Source: DATARH01 sp963789255 (GTDB lineage Bacteria; Pseudomonadota; Alphaproteobacteria; ATCC43930; CGMCC-115725). From it: 64,000 nucleotides of DNA. The stretch covers positions 496,001 through 560,000 of the forward strand of contig CAWBJW010000001.1 of assembly GCA_963789255.1 (NCBI GenBank), read 5' to 3'. Positions 9,168 through 18,755 of the stretch are shown here, in pieces. Position 1 is the first letter of the stretch, and each line of letters starts with the position of its first letter. The notes under the pieces were generated by a model. That model did not search any database. It had not been told where the DNA came from and was given only the letters and a program-made list of their open reading frames with translations. Position numbers and translations under genes: made by a program.

Positions 9168-9327
9168 CGAGCCTCGAAGCTGATGGGACTGCCAGGCGAT
9201 GGCGCGGCGCGATAATGACGAAAAACGCGCAGGCTCGGCAAGCGATCCGTGGCATGGCCTGCATCGGGCTGGCGCATCGCACCTTCTGCTCGCCAGGGGG
9301 CCGCATCCCGCTCGGCCGTCAGAGGAT

Positions 9328-9333
9328 ATTATA
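9328..9333 (-). promoter_or_regulatory. Candidate -10 element for mlaA
   Basis: On the minus strand this is a perfect TATAAT, about 160 bases upstream of the mlaA start and in an AT-rich island of a GC-rich intergenic region. No convincing -35 box lies 17 bases upstream, so the assignment is tentative. Confidence 0.4.
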
Positions 9334-9369
9334 CATCCCGTCCGTAAATATCCCCGTCCGCCTCCTCTA

Positions 9370-9398
9370 TTGACGATATAAAGATATGTTTATATGTT
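9370..9398 (+). promoter_or_regulatory. Promoter of the sahR-metF-metH operon
   Basis: TTGACG (9370-9375) and TATGTT (9393-9398) are separated by 17 bases. The predicted transcription start falls at about 9404-9406, directly on the ATG of sahR, so the message may be leaderless. The SahR operator palindrome fills the spacer and -10. Confidence 0.6.
9376..9395 (+). promoter_or_regulatory. 20-bp palindromic operator, probable SahR site
   Basis: ATATAAAGATATGTTTATAT is an inverted repeat with ATATAAA/TTTATAT arms and ATAT at the centre; only one symmetric pair is mismatched. It lies between the -35 and -10 boxes of the sahR promoter, so bound protein would block RNA polymerase. The pattern resembles the ATAAAGATAT-type sites I recall for the ArsR-family methionine-cycle regulator SahR in alphaproteobacteria. 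Confidence 0.75.
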
Positions 9399-9403
9399 TA
9401 GCC

Positions 9404-10453
9404 ATGCCCAGCGATCCCGAAGCCGCCGCATCGATGGACGAGCTGCTCGCGGCGTTGCGTGCGGTCGCCGAAACGACGCGGCTGCGTCTCCTCGTCCTGT
9501 GCGCACGCGGCGAGCTGACGGTCAGCGAGCTGGCCCAGATCCTCGGGCAAAGCCAGCCCCGCGTTTCCCGCCACCTGAAGCTGCTCTGCGAAGCCGGCCT
9601 CCTCGACCGCTTTCGCGAAGGGAGCTGGGTGTTCTACCGCCTGAGTTCGGGCAGCGCGGCGAGCGCGCTCTCCCGCCATCTCGTTGCCGCCTGCGGCGCG
9701 GCCGACGAGACGATCGTGCTCGACCTGCAACGCCTCGCCGTCGCCAAGCAGCAGCGCGCCGAGCTTGCCGCCGCCTATTTCCGCGAGAATGCCGCGCAAT
9801 GGCACAGGATCCGCTCGCTCTACGTCGATGAGCTTGAGGTCGAGGCGGCGTTGAGCGAGATCGTCGCTTCCGGCGAGCGGCACGATCTGCTCGATATCGG
9901 CACCGGCACCGGCCGCATGATCGAGATCCTGGGGCCCCGCGTCGTCCATGCCCTCGGGATCGACCAGTCGCGCGAGATGCTCGCCGTCGCCCGCGTCAAT
10001 CTCGAACGCGCCGGGCTCGCCAACAGCAGCGTCCGGCTCGGCGATATGTATCAGCTGCCGCTGGCCGATGCCTCCTTCGACGCGGCCGTCATCCATCAGG
10101 TGCTGCATTATGCCGACCGGCCGGCCGCGGCGATCGCCGAGGCGGCGCGGGTGCTGCGCCCGAACGGCATGCTGGTCGTCGTCGATTTTGCGCCGCACGC
10201 GCTTGAATTCCTGCGCGACGAGCATGCCCATCGCCGGCTCGGCTTTGCCGATAGCGATATCGACCAATGGTGCGGCGCCGCCGGCCTTGAACCCGATCCG
10301 GCGCGCCGCCTGCCGGGCGACCCGCTGACCGTGATGATCTGGACGGCGCGTCGCCGGCCCATTCCCGAGCGCTTGCCCGGCCAATCGTTAGCGACGACTC
10401 GGCCTGCCGTGGGTGCCGGCGGGGCGCATGCCGAGCGAGTGCTCCAGGGATGA
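9404..10453 (+). CDS. sahR: ArsR-family regulator fused to a SAM-dependent methyltransferase domain (SahR-like)
   Basis: About 349 aa. Residues ~1-95 are an ArsR winged helix (ELTVSELAQILGQSQPRVSR, recognition helix SQPRVSRHLKLL). Residues ~140-300 are a class I methyltransferase fold (motif I LLDIGTGTGRMIEILG, then PLADASFDAAVIHQVLHY). In this family the methyltransferase domain is thought to sense S-adenosylhomocysteine rather than catalyse. It has no ArsR metal-binding cysteine pair. ATG 9404 is chosen because the upstream ATG 9386 lies inside the operator and before the predicted transcription start; ATG 9434 is an alternative. The stop overlaps the metF start (ATGA). It is probably an autoregulated repressor of the methionine cycle. 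Confidence 0.85.
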   Translation: MPSDPEAAASMDELLAALRAVAETTRLRLLVLCARGELTVSELAQILGQSQPRVSRHLKLLCEAGLLDRFREGSWVFYRLSSGSAASALSRHLVAACGAADETIVLDLQRLAVAKQQRAELAAAYFRENAAQWHRIRSLYVDELEVEAALSEIVASGERHDLLDIGTGTGRMIEILGPRVVHALGIDQSREMLAVARVNLERAGLANSSVRLGDMYQLPLADASFDAAVIHQVLHYADRPAAAIAEAARVLRPNGMLVVVDFAPHALEFLRDEHAHRRLGFADSDIDQWCGAAGLEPDPARRLPGDPLTVMIWTARRRPIPERLPGQSLATTRPAVGAGGAHAERVLQG

Positions 10454-11403
10454 ACCACCGGCCCCCCGATGCCGCCGGATCGGCGCCGCGTGGCCTGCTC
10501 GGCGCCGACCCGGTCAGCGATTTCGACGCCGGGCCGCCGCGCATCTCGTTCGAGTTCTTTCCGCCGAAGACCCAAGAGATGGAGGAGCGGCTGTGGGCTG
10601 CGGTCAAACGGCTCGAACCGCTGCGGCCGCGCTTTGTCTCCGTCACTTACGGAGCCGGCGGGTCGACGCGCGAGCGCACCCATGCGACGGTGCGCCGCAT
10701 CCGGCAGGAGACGGCGCTCGAACCGGCTGCGCACCTGACCTGCGTCGCGGCGACGCGCGAGGAGATCGACGCGGTGGCGCGCGACTATTGGGATGCCGGT
10801 ATTCGCCACATCGTCGCGTTGCGCGGCGACCCTTCCGGCGGCCCTGGGGGCTCCGGTAGCTATACGCCCCATCCGGGCGGCTATGCCTTTGCCGCCGATC
10901 TGGTCGCCGGGCTGAAGCGGGTCGGCGATTTCGAGATCAGCGTCGCCGCCTATCCCGAAACCCATCCGACCGCCCGCAGCCCCGGTCACGATCTCGATAA
11001 TCTGAAGGCCAAGCTCGATGCCGGCGCCAGCCGCGCGATCACCCAGTTCTTTTTCGATGTCGACGTGTTCCTGCGCTTTCGCGACCGGGCCGCCGCCGCC
11101 GATATCCGGGTTCCGATCGTCCCCGGCATCCTGCCGGTCACCAATTTCGCTCAGTTGAAGCGGATGGCCGGGGCCTGCGGCGCCTCGATCCCGGCCTGGA
11201 TGGGGGCGCATTTCGACGGCCTCGACGACGACCCGGAAACGCGGCGCCTCGTCGCCGCCTCGCTCGCCGCCGAGCAGTGCCGCCGGCTGCACGCCAACGG
11301 GGTCCACGAATTCCATTTCTACACGCTCAACCGCGCCGACCTGATCGTCGCCATCTGTCACCTCTTGGGCGTGCGCGCGCCGAAGCCCGCGGTAGTGGCC
11401 TGA
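10450..11403 (+). CDS. metF: Methylenetetrahydrofolate reductase
   Basis: About 317 aa. The FAD-dependent TIM-barrel enzyme reduces 5,10-methylene-THF to 5-methyl-THF, the methyl donor for MetH. Diagnostic segments are ISFEFFPPKT near residue 30, FVSVTYGAGGSTRERT, HIVALRGDPSGG, ITQFFFDVDVFLRF and IPAWMGAHFDGLDDD. It has an N-terminal extension of about 25 residues relative to the barrel start. ATG 10450 overlaps the sahR stop, and metH begins 6 bases after its stop, so all three genes form one operon. Confidence 0.97.
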   Translation: MNHRPPDAAGSAPRGLLGADPVSDFDAGPPRISFEFFPPKTQEMEERLWAAVKRLEPLRPRFVSVTYGAGGSTRERTHATVRRIRQETALEPAAHLTCVAATREEIDAVARDYWDAGIRHIVALRGDPSGGPGGSGSYTPHPGGYAFAADLVAGLKRVGDFEISVAAYPETHPTARSPGHDLDNLKAKLDAGASRAITQFFFDVDVFLRFRDRAAAADIRVPIVPGILPVTNFAQLKRMAGACGASIPAWMGAHFDGLDDDPETRRLVAASLAAEQCRRLHANGVHEFHFYTLNRADLIVAICHLLGVRAPKPAVVA

Positions 11404-11409
11404 CCGCTG

Positions 11410-14400
11410 ATGACCCATCTTCTCGATTACCTCGCCGACCGTGTCCTCCTGTGCGACGGCGCGATGGGGACGCGGGTGCAGGCGGCCAATCTCGATATCG
11501 AGCGCGACTTTGATGGCCATGAGAACTGCACCGAGATCCTCAACGAAAGCCGGCCCGATCTGATCCGCGACATCCACCGCAGCTATCTCGAAGCCGGCTG
11601 CGAGGCGTTGCAGACCAACAGCTTCGGCGGCTCGCCGTTCACCCTCGGCGAGTTCGGCATCGCCGACAAGGCGTTCGACCTCAACCGGCGTGCCGCCGAA
11701 TTGGCGCGCGAGGCGATCGCCGAGTTTGCCTATGACGGCCGGACACGCTTTGTCCTCGGGTCGCTTGGGCCGGGAACCCGGCTGCCGTCGCTCGGCCATA
11801 TCGGCTATCAGGAGCTCGAAGATGCCCTCGCGCTGCAATGCGCGGGGCTCGTCGCCGGCGGCAGCGACGCGATCGCGATCGAAACCTGCCAGGACCCGCT
11901 GCAGATCAAGGCGGCGGTCAACGGCGCCAGGCGCGCCTGCCGGGACTTCGGCAAGGACATCCCGATCCTCGTCAGCGTGACGGTCGAAACCACCGGCACA
12001 TTGCTGGTCGGCTCCGACATCGCGGCCGCGGCGACCGTCATCCGTTCGCTCGACGTGCCGATCGTCGGGCTCAACTGCGCGACCGGCCCGCGCGAGATGG
12101 CCGAGCACGTCAAATGGCTCGGCGACAACTGGCCGGGGCCTATCTCGGTGCAGCCCAACGCCGGCCTGCCCGAGCTGATCGGCGGGCATACGCATTATCC
12201 GCTGACCCCGAAGGAACTGGCGCAGTGGCTTGAGCGCTTTGTCATCGAGGACGGGGTCGGGATGATCGGCGGGTGCTGCGGCACCGAGGCGGCGCACATC
12301 GCCGCGCTCGACCAGATGCTGCGGCGCATCGGGCGGGACCGGCCGCGGCCATTGCCCAAAGCCCGCAACGTCGCGTGGGTCCCGTCGGTCGCCTCGCTCT
12401 ACGGCCAGGTGCCGTTGCGCCAGGAAAACGCCTATCTGTCGATCGGCGAGCGCTGCAACGCCAACGGCTCGCGCGCCTTCCGCCGATTGCAGGAAGCCGG
12501 CGACTGGGACGGCTGCGTTGAAATGGGGCGCGAGCAGGTCAAGGAAGGCTCGCACACGCTCGATCTGTGCACCGCCTTTGTCGGGCGCGACGAGATCGCC
12601 GAGATGAGCGAAGTGGTCAGCCGCATGCGCGGCGCGATCAACGCGCCCCTGGTCATCGAATTCGACCGAATACCCGGTGCTCGAAGCCGCGATGAAGCTC
12701 TATGGCGGCAAGCCGATCATCAACTCGATCAATTTCGAGGACGGCGAGGAGGCCGCCGACAAGCGCCTCCTTCTGGCCAAGCGCTTCGGCGCCGCCGTCA
12801 TCGCGCTGACGATCGACGAATCCGGCATGGCCAAGGAGGCCGACCACAAGCTGCGCCTCGCCGAACGGCTCTACGATTTCGCCTGCAACCGGCATGGTCT
12901 GCCGCCGGGCGATCTGTTGTTCGATCCCTTGACCTTCACGATCTGCACCGGCAACGCCGACGACCGCAAGCTCGGCCTCAACACCCTCGACGCGATCGCC
13001 CGCATCGCCGAGCGGATGCCGCAATGCCAGATCATCCTCGGCCTTTCCAACATCTCGTTCGGCCTCAACCCGCCGGCGCGGCAGGTGCTGAACTCGGTGT
13101 TTCTCGATCACGCGCTGCGCCGCGGCCTGACCGGCGCGATCGTCCATTTCTCGAAGATTCTTCCGCTCCACCGCATCCCCGAAGAGGAGGTGCGGGTCGC
13201 CGAGGATCTGATCTTCGACCGCCGCGCCGACGGCTACGACCCGCTCCAGGCGTTCATGGCGCTGTTTGAGGACCGCACGATCGAGAAGGCGGAGAAGAAG
13301 GGCCGGCCGGAAAAGCTCGAAGACCGGCTCGCAACGCGGATTGTCGATGGCGACCGGCAGGGTCTCGAAGCCGATCTCGATCTCGCAATGGGGAGCTACA
13401 AGCCGCTCGACATCATCAACGACATCCTGCTCCCCGGCATGAAGACGGTCGGCGATCTGTTCGGCGCCGGCAAGATGCAATTGCCCTTCGTCCTGCAATC
13501 GGCCGAGACGATGAAGGCCGCGGTCGGCTACCTCGAACCGTTCATGGAGCGGGTCGAGGGCCAGCAGAAAGGCACCATCGTGCTCGCCACGGTGCGCGGC
13601 GACGTCCACGACATCGGCAAAAACCTCGTCGACATCATCCTGACCAACAACGGCTACCGGGTCGTCAATCTCGGCATCAAGCAGCCGATCGGCGCGATCC
13701 TCGACGCCGCCGCGGCGCACCGCGCGCATGCGATCGGCATGTCGGGCCTCTTGGTCAAATCGACCGTCGTGATGCGCGAGAACCTCGAAGAGATGAGCCG
13801 GCAGGGGCTGGATCTTCCGGTGATGCTCGGCGGCGCCGCCTTGACCCGGCGTTATGTCGAGGAGGATTGCGTCAAATCCTACGCAAGCGGCCGGGTCGCC
13901 TATGCCAAGGACGCGTTCGACGGCCTCGCGCTGATGGACCGCATCGTCAGCAAGAGTAATGGCGGCAACGATTTCGACGGCCACCTCGCCGAGGTGCAGG
14001 CGAAGAATGTCGGCCGGCCGGTCAACGAGAGGAGAAAACTCGGCCGCGCCGCCGACCCGCGCCCGATACGCCCGGTGGACATGGCGGAAATCCGCCTGCG
14101 CCGCGCCGAGCTCGCCCGCGGCGTGCCGGTGCCGCAGCCGCCGTTCTGGGGCGCGCAGACGATCGCGCGGGTGCCGGCCAAGGCGATCGTGCCCTACCTC
14201 AACGAGCGCATGCTCTACCAGTTTCAGTGGGGCTACCGGAAGGACGGCCGCTCGCTCGCCGAATACAAGGCGTGGGCCAGGGGCGAACTGCGCCCGGTAT
14301 TGCACCGCATCCTCGACATCGCGATCCGCGAGGACATCCTCGCGCCGCAGGCCGCCTATGGCTACTGGCGCTGCGCCGCCCAGGGCAACGACGTGATCCT

Positions 14401-14920
14401 CTTCGACGACAGCGGCCGGCATGAGGTCGCGCGTTTCGGGTTTCCGCGCCAGAACAAGGCGGGCGGCCTCTGCATCGCCGATTTCTTCCGCGACATCGAC
14501 GATGGCGAGCGCGACGTCATCGGCCTGCAGGTGGTGACGATGGGCGCCCGCGCCTCGGCAGCGGCAAGAGAGTGGTTTGCCGACAACCGCTACCAGGATT
14601 ACCTCTATCTTCACGGGCTTTCGGTCGAGATGGCCGAGGCCTTCGCCGAATACCTCCACAAGCGCATCCGCGGCGAATTGGGCTTTGCCGCCGAGGAGGC
14701 GCGCGACCACGACGAGATGCTGAACCAGGGCTACCGCGGCAGCCGCTATTCGTTCGGCTACCCGGCCTGCCCCAACCTCGCCGACCAGAAGCAGCTATTG
14801 GAGCTGCTGCGCGCCGACGAGATCGGCCTCACCCTCAGCGACGAAGACCAGCTCGACCCCGAGCAATCGACCTCGGCCATCGTCGTCCACCACCCGCAGG
14901 CGAAGTATTTTTCGGTGTGA
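11410..14920 (+). CDS. metH: Cobalamin-dependent methionine synthase (one frame break)
   Basis: About 1169 aa when joined, close to the usual full length. Modules in order: homocysteine-binding domain with zinc cysteines (GLNCATGP, then GGCCGT), pterin-binding domain (SIGERCNANGSRAF onward), B12 cap and B12-binding domain with the cobalt-ligand motif DVHDIGKN and SGLLVKST, then the AdoMet activation domain (SRYSFGYPACPN, ending SAIVVHHPQAKYFSV). The frame changes near 12659: the second A of atcgaattcgacc appears extra, and dropping it gives VI-D-STEYPVLEA. All domains are intact on both sides, so the break is probably a sequence error. It transfers methyl from 5-methyl-THF to homocysteine. 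Confidence 0.93.
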
Positions 14921-14932
14921 GCGGGGTCGGCC

Positions 14933-14987
14933 GGGGGGGGGGTGAATTCACTCTGTTCTTGCTGTGTTCTAGGGGGTACAATTCACC
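14933..14987. repeat. G10 homopolymer and flanking inverted repeat before the R-M genes
   Basis: Ten consecutive G (14933-14942) are followed by GGTGAATT (14941-14948), repeated in inverted form as AATTCACC (14980-14987) with a 31-base spacer. The element lies just behind metH and upstream of the methyltransferase start. The inverted repeat could be a control site for the R-M genes. The G-run is slippage-prone. Confidence 0.5.
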
Positions 14988-15019
14988 GAAGTCGCGCAAG
15001 GGCACCGCGCCAGGGTGGA

Positions 15020-16819
15020 ATGGGACAATCGAAGCCGGGACCCGGCGATGTTACTAGGGCTGTCACACCGATCATCGACCGGGCGGCGGCTCTCGATCTC
15101 TCCGCGCGCCTGGCGTATGAGAGCCGCCTTGGGTTCGCCCGAAACCTTTCGGCCGCAGTCGCTTCGGTCTACAGCCACAGCCGCTCGAACGGCCCGGATT
15201 TGCTGGACCTGCCTGTGCCACCTCTTCTCGACAAAGCAATGCTCAGCCCGGATGCGCGTCGGGTGGCGGCTCAGATAGCGGCGGGTCTCGAAACAGCGCC
15301 GCCGGCTGAAGTCGCCTACGCCATCGGCACCCTCTACACCGCCCTGCTGCCGGCACCATTTCGGGCGCAGCACGGGATCTTCTACACCCCGCCCGAACTA
15401 GTCGAATGCCTGCTCATCATGACCGAGCAAGCGGGCGTCGATTGGCGGACGGCGCGCGTCCTCGATCCGGCATGCGGGGGTGGCGCCTTCCTGATCGGCG
15501 TCGCCGGCCGCATGGCACGTGCCCTCAAAGGTGCCGAGCCGGCGATCGCTTTGCAAAGCATCGCCGCCCGGCTGCGCGGATTTGACCTCGACCCCTTCGG
15601 CACCTGGCTTGCTCAGGCGATGCTTGCGGTCGCCCTTGAGCCGCTCGCGCGCGCAGCGCGGCGTAATCTCCCGAGGCTCACCGAAACCCGCGACAGTCTC
15701 GCTTTCGATGCCGATGAAGTGGAGAGCTGCGATCTCGTCATTGGCAACCCGCCTTATGGCAGGATCAGCTTATCGCCAGAGCGGCGGCGGCAATTCGTGC
15801 ATAGCGTCTACGGGCACGCAAATCTGTACGGCCTCTTCACCCACGCGGCCCTCCATTGGGCCAAGCCTGGCGGGGTTATCGGGTACGTGACGCCAACCTC
15901 AATGCTTTCGGGGCTTTATTACAAGGCGCTGCGGGCGCTCCTCGCGGCGGAAGCGCCGCCACTCTCGGTGAATTTCGTGAGCGAACGCGACGGCGTCTTC
16001 GCGGACGTGCTCCAGGAGACGATGCTCGCGACCTACCGCAAAGGTGGCGTGCCGGTCGCCGGCAGCGTCGGGTTTATCGATGCGGCGCGAGACCGCAAGA
16101 TTTTTAGCCGCAAGGCGGGGCGCTTCACGCTGCCCGCCACAGCAGCGTCGCCGTGGTTGCTGCCGCGCACCGCCGAACAAGCGGGTCTCACGAGACGGCT
16201 GCGATCGATGCCGCATCGCCTCGCCGATTATGGTTACGGGGTGTCGACCGGGCCGCTGGTGTGGAACCGCCACAAGGACCAGTTTCGCAAGAAGCCGGAG
16301 GCTGCCGCGATTCCAGTAATCTGGGCGGAGGCGGTTACCAGCGACGGCCGCTTTCTCTGGCGGAGCGAAAAGCGCAATCATGCGCCATGGTTCGCAGCAA
16401 CCCGGCAAAAGGATGATTGGCTGATCGTTACACAGCCCTGTGTGCTCGTGCAACGTACGACGGCGAAAGAGCAACCCCGTCGCCTGATTGCCACTGAGCT
16501 GCCGGCAGAGTTCATCCGCGACCACCACGGGGTGACCGTTGAAAATCATCTCAATATGGTGCGGGGAATCCGACCGAACCCGAGCATGCCGCCGGCGACG
16601 ATTGCCGCCCTTTTGAACAGTGCCGCGGTCGATGCGGCATTCCGTTGCCTCAACGGCTCGGTCGCGGTCTCGGCCTTCGAACTTGAGGAGCTCCCACTCC
16701 CGGCACCCGCTGTGATGACAAGGCTCGCTCAACTTGTCGCGGCCGGCGCGCCTGCGGCGAAAATCGCGGCTGCAATCGAGGCGGCTTACGGCAGGCACGA
16801 TGCTGCCCCCTCTGCTTGA
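15020..16819 (+). CDS. Type II adenine-specific DNA methyltransferase (M.PstI/M.BsuBI-like)
   Basis: About 599 aa. The target-base motif NPPYG (motif IV) is in CDLVIGNPPYGRISLSPE. Motif I is VLDPACGGGAFLIGVAG, preceded by a HGIFYTPPELVECLL segment typical of N6-adenine methyltransferases (motif X region). The C-terminal third should hold target recognition. ATG 15020 follows CAGGGTGGA; a GTG at 14942 inside the inverted repeat would add 26 Cys/Arg-rich residues and is less likely. The gene overlaps the endonuclease start by 20 bases, so the two are made together. The enzyme would methylate A in the target (CTGCAG if the partner cuts like PstI) and protect the host. Confidence 0.85.
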   Translation: MGQSKPGPGDVTRAVTPIIDRAAALDLSARLAYESRLGFARNLSAAVASVYSHSRSNGPDLLDLPVPPLLDKAMLSPDARRVAAQIAAGLETAPPAEVAYAIGTLYTALLPAPFRAQHGIFYTPPELVECLLIMTEQAGVDWRTARVLDPACGGGAFLIGVAGRMARALKGAEPAIALQSIAARLRGFDLDPFGTWLAQAMLAVALEPLARAARRNLPRLTETRDSLAFDADEVESCDLVIGNPPYGRISLSPERRRQFVHSVYGHANLYGLFTHAALHWAKPGGVIGYVTPTSMLSGLYYKALRALLAAEAPPLSVNFVSERDGVFADVLQETMLATYRKGGVPVAGSVGFIDAARDRKIFSRKAGRFTLPATAASPWLLPRTAEQAGLTRRLRSMPHRLADYGYGVSTGPLVWNRHKDQFRKKPEAAAIPVIWAEAVTSDGRFLWRSEKRNHAPWFAATRQKDDWLIVTQPCVLVQRTTAKEQPRRLIATELPAEFIRDHHGVTVENHLNMVRGIRPNPSMPPATIAALLNSAAVDAAFRCLNGSVAVSAFELEELPLPAPAVMTRLAQLVAAGAPAAKIAAAIEAAYGRHDAAPSA

Positions 16820-17882
16820 CATCCCGGAAATCCATCGCCGGTTATTGCAGATATTTCCTGAGGCCATGCCACAGCGGAACTACTGCACGCGGGAGATGGC
16901 GGCGCGCACCGTTTTCGTCATGCTCTATATTGGCGCTATTGAAGGGACCGGCAGGTGGATGGCGCCAAAGCACGTATACCGGATGGGAGCAGATCAGTCG
17001 GCACGCCGGTCGGACGAGGATCGCCAAGCGTATATCGCCGCTGTCGAGAGGCGCGGTTCCGATCTCCCGGTCAACCGCTGGTTCCAGGACAACACGCGCG
17101 AACCGATCCGGGATGAGACCTTGCGCGATGGGCTGGTACACGTGGGCGCCGTCGTGACGCGACCGGGCCTCGCGACCACCTCCTCGAAGGGGCGCTATGC
17201 GCTGCAATCAGCGCTCGCCTCGTTGTTCGATCCGGCGCTTGACGAAGAACCGCTCGCGACTGCGATTTCCGCGTGGCAGGACCAGCATCTTTCCGCGGGG
17301 GCGCTCGCGCGCGTTCGCCTGCAGCAGCGTTCCGCGACGGCTGCGCAATCCCGCGTGCTCGTCACGCTGCCGAATGGCGAGACCCGCCAGATGGAAGCGG
17401 GGCCATCCTCGGTCATCACGAAGGCTGTCGTCGAGGTATTCGCGCAGCGCTTCCTCAAGGATCCGGCCGTGCTGTGGATCTCGGAAAGCGGCAACAAGGT
17501 GATCCAGCGCGACGACGACCTCGCGCGAGCGCTCGGCCTCAAAATCGAAAGCGACAAGCTCCTGCCGGACACAATCCTGGTCGATCTCGCACCGAACGAA
17601 CCGCTGATCGTGTTCGTCGAGGCGGTCGCAACCGCCGGCGAGATTACGGAAACACGCCGGGCGGGTTTTCTGGATCTGATTACGGCTGCCGGTTTCAAAG
17701 CAAGCCAAGTCGCCTTCGTCACCGCGTTCGCAGACCGCAATTCCGGGGCATTCAAGCGGGCTATTTCCAATTTGGCCTGGGGTTCGTTCGCCTGGTGCCT
17801 GAGCGAGCCAGAGCATCTGATCGCGCTTGATGGAACCGTTCCGGGAGGCATCCGCTTGCTCGGCACGTTTACGCGCTTATGA
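16800..17882 (+). CDS. Type II restriction endonuclease, BsuBI/PstI family
   Basis: About 360 aa. The N-terminal domain (LLDIPEIHRRLLQIFPEA through MAPKHVYRMGADQSARR) matches the helix-turn-helix N-domain of BsuBI/PstI enzymes. The C-terminal catalytic domain has PLIVFVEAVATAGEITETRR, FVTAFADRNSGAFKRAI and GSFAWCLSEPEHLIALDG, characteristic of the family. Known members cut CTGCAG; the specificity here is inferred. ATG 16800 overlaps the methyltransferase gene. The pair forms a complete type II R-M system between metH and a NIPSNAP gene, an insertion typical of horizontal transfer. Confidence 0.88.
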   Translation: MLPPLLDIPEIHRRLLQIFPEAMPQRNYCTREMAARTVFVMLYIGAIEGTGRWMAPKHVYRMGADQSARRSDEDRQAYIAAVERRGSDLPVNRWFQDNTREPIRDETLRDGLVHVGAVVTRPGLATTSSKGRYALQSALASLFDPALDEEPLATAISAWQDQHLSAGALARVRLQQRSATAAQSRVLVTLPNGETRQMEAGPSSVITKAVVEVFAQRFLKDPAVLWISESGNKVIQRDDDLARALGLKIESDKLLPDTILVDLAPNEPLIVFVEAVATAGEITETRRAGFLDLITAAGFKASQVAFVTAFADRNSGAFKRAISNLAWGSFAWCLSEPEHLIALDGTVPGGIRLLGTFTRL

Positions 17883-18024
17883 GAAGCCGCTGGCGGCTCG
17901 ATGCGTTGCGCCAGGCGTGGCTGAACCCGCCCGATCTGGTCGAGCGCGTGCCGGAGGTCGTGCCCGGCTTCCCCGACCGCATTGTGCCGGTCAGCCCGCA
18001 GGCCGCTGCGATCCTCAAGAGGCG
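17879..18024 (+). pseudogene. Remnant of a second DNA methyltransferase (C-terminal segment)
   Basis: An ATG overlapping the endonuclease stop opens a frame reading RLDALRQAWLNPPDLVERVP, then EVVPGFPDRIVPVSPQAAAI and LKRR. This matches my memory of the distal part of large class I SAM-dependent DNA methyltransferases (type IIG-like), where LRxxWLNPPE..., VPGYPxR and AAxxLKxRTLTNLYN occur in order. The expected TLTNLYN segment is missing and the frame turns non-homologous after about 18024. It is therefore a truncated leftover of another modification gene. Confidence 0.55.
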
Positions 18025-18295
18025 ATCGCCGCCATTGATTGTTTCTGCTTTGTTCCCATATTCGGAGATTGGTCGGGCGAGGCGAGGGGGGAATGCGGAT
18101 CGGGTCGCCGGCAGCCGGCGCTGCCGGACCCTGTGCTGTGCAACCTGGAGACGAAATCCACCTGATGCCGGCCAGATAGATCAGGTGAGACAAATCTGTG
18201 ATGCAACTGGAGGTTGGACCATTCGAGCGGACCGGGGACGCACATCGTGTGCTAGGATCAGCCGGGGTACAGCGGGGAAATAGGTGAGGCGAGCG
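18025..18295. other. Boundary of the R-M island, no gene seen
   Basis: This 271-base stretch after the truncated methyltransferase remnant is relatively AT-rich. It contains a perfect 8-bp inverted repeat CACCTGAT (18159-18166)/ATCAGGTG (18180-18187) with a 13-base spacer. No protein-like frame was found. It may be the right junction of the inserted island and also hold the promoter of the NIPSNAP gene. Confidence 0.4.
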
Positions 18296-18619
18296 ATGGC
18301 GTTCTACGAACTGCGGCAATACCACGTGCGGCCCGGCAAGATGGCGGAATGGCTCAAGATCATGGAAGAGGAGATCATCCCGTTCCAGGTGGCGAAGGGC
18401 ATGGTGATCTGCGGCAGCTTCAAGGGCGAGACCGATGGGTCGGTCTATGTCTGGCTGCGCCGCTTCGAGAGCGAGGCCGAGCGCGAGGCGCTCTACAAGG
18501 CGGTCTACGAGACCGATTACTGGAAGACCAAGATCGCGCCGCGCGTCCCGGAATGCCTCGACCGCGAGAAGATCGTCGTGACCCGCATCGTCCCGACCGC
18601 GAAATCGACGATGCAGTAG
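18296..18619 (+). CDS. NIPSNAP family protein
   Basis: About 107 aa with the NIPSNAP dimeric alpha/beta-barrel pattern: AFYELRQYHVRPGKMAEWLK at the N-terminus, then VYVWLRRFESEAEREALYKA and YWKTKIAPRVPECLDREK. ATG 18296 follows GAGGCGAGCG; a GTG four codons earlier is possible. Function is unknown in bacteria. Monogenic here; the nearest genes are the R-M island and a small secreted protein. Confidence 0.82.
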   Translation: MAFYELRQYHVRPGKMAEWLKIMEEEIIPFQVAKGMVICGSFKGETDGSVYVWLRRFESEAEREALYKAVYETDYWKTKIAPRVPECLDREKIVVTRIVPTAKSTMQ

Positions 18620-18755
18620 CCGCGCCCAGCCCTCCCGCCGGAGTTCCGCCCGATGTGGACCCGGCGGGGGAAACCTGCTTGGATGACCGGCCGGCGCCAT
18701 GGCGTGCGGCCGGATGCGGCACGCACCAGCGCCGGTTCTTTTACGGGGGACAGCA

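Noticed and set aside
9168..9403. SAM-type riboswitch before the methionine operon
   Set aside because: No conserved riboswitch core was found, and the predicted start point leaves no leader; the palindromic operator explains regulation.
10108..12555. 815-residue antisense frame over sahR, metF and metH
   Set aside because: Composition shadow of well-supported rightward genes; no motif, no ribosome site.
12653..14710. 685-residue antisense frame over metH
   Set aside because: Same reason: shadow of the methionine synthase coding strand.
15020..18024. Type I R-M or BREX system
   Set aside because: There is no specificity subunit, helicase or other system gene; the C-terminal endonuclease pattern fits the BsuBI/PstI type II family.
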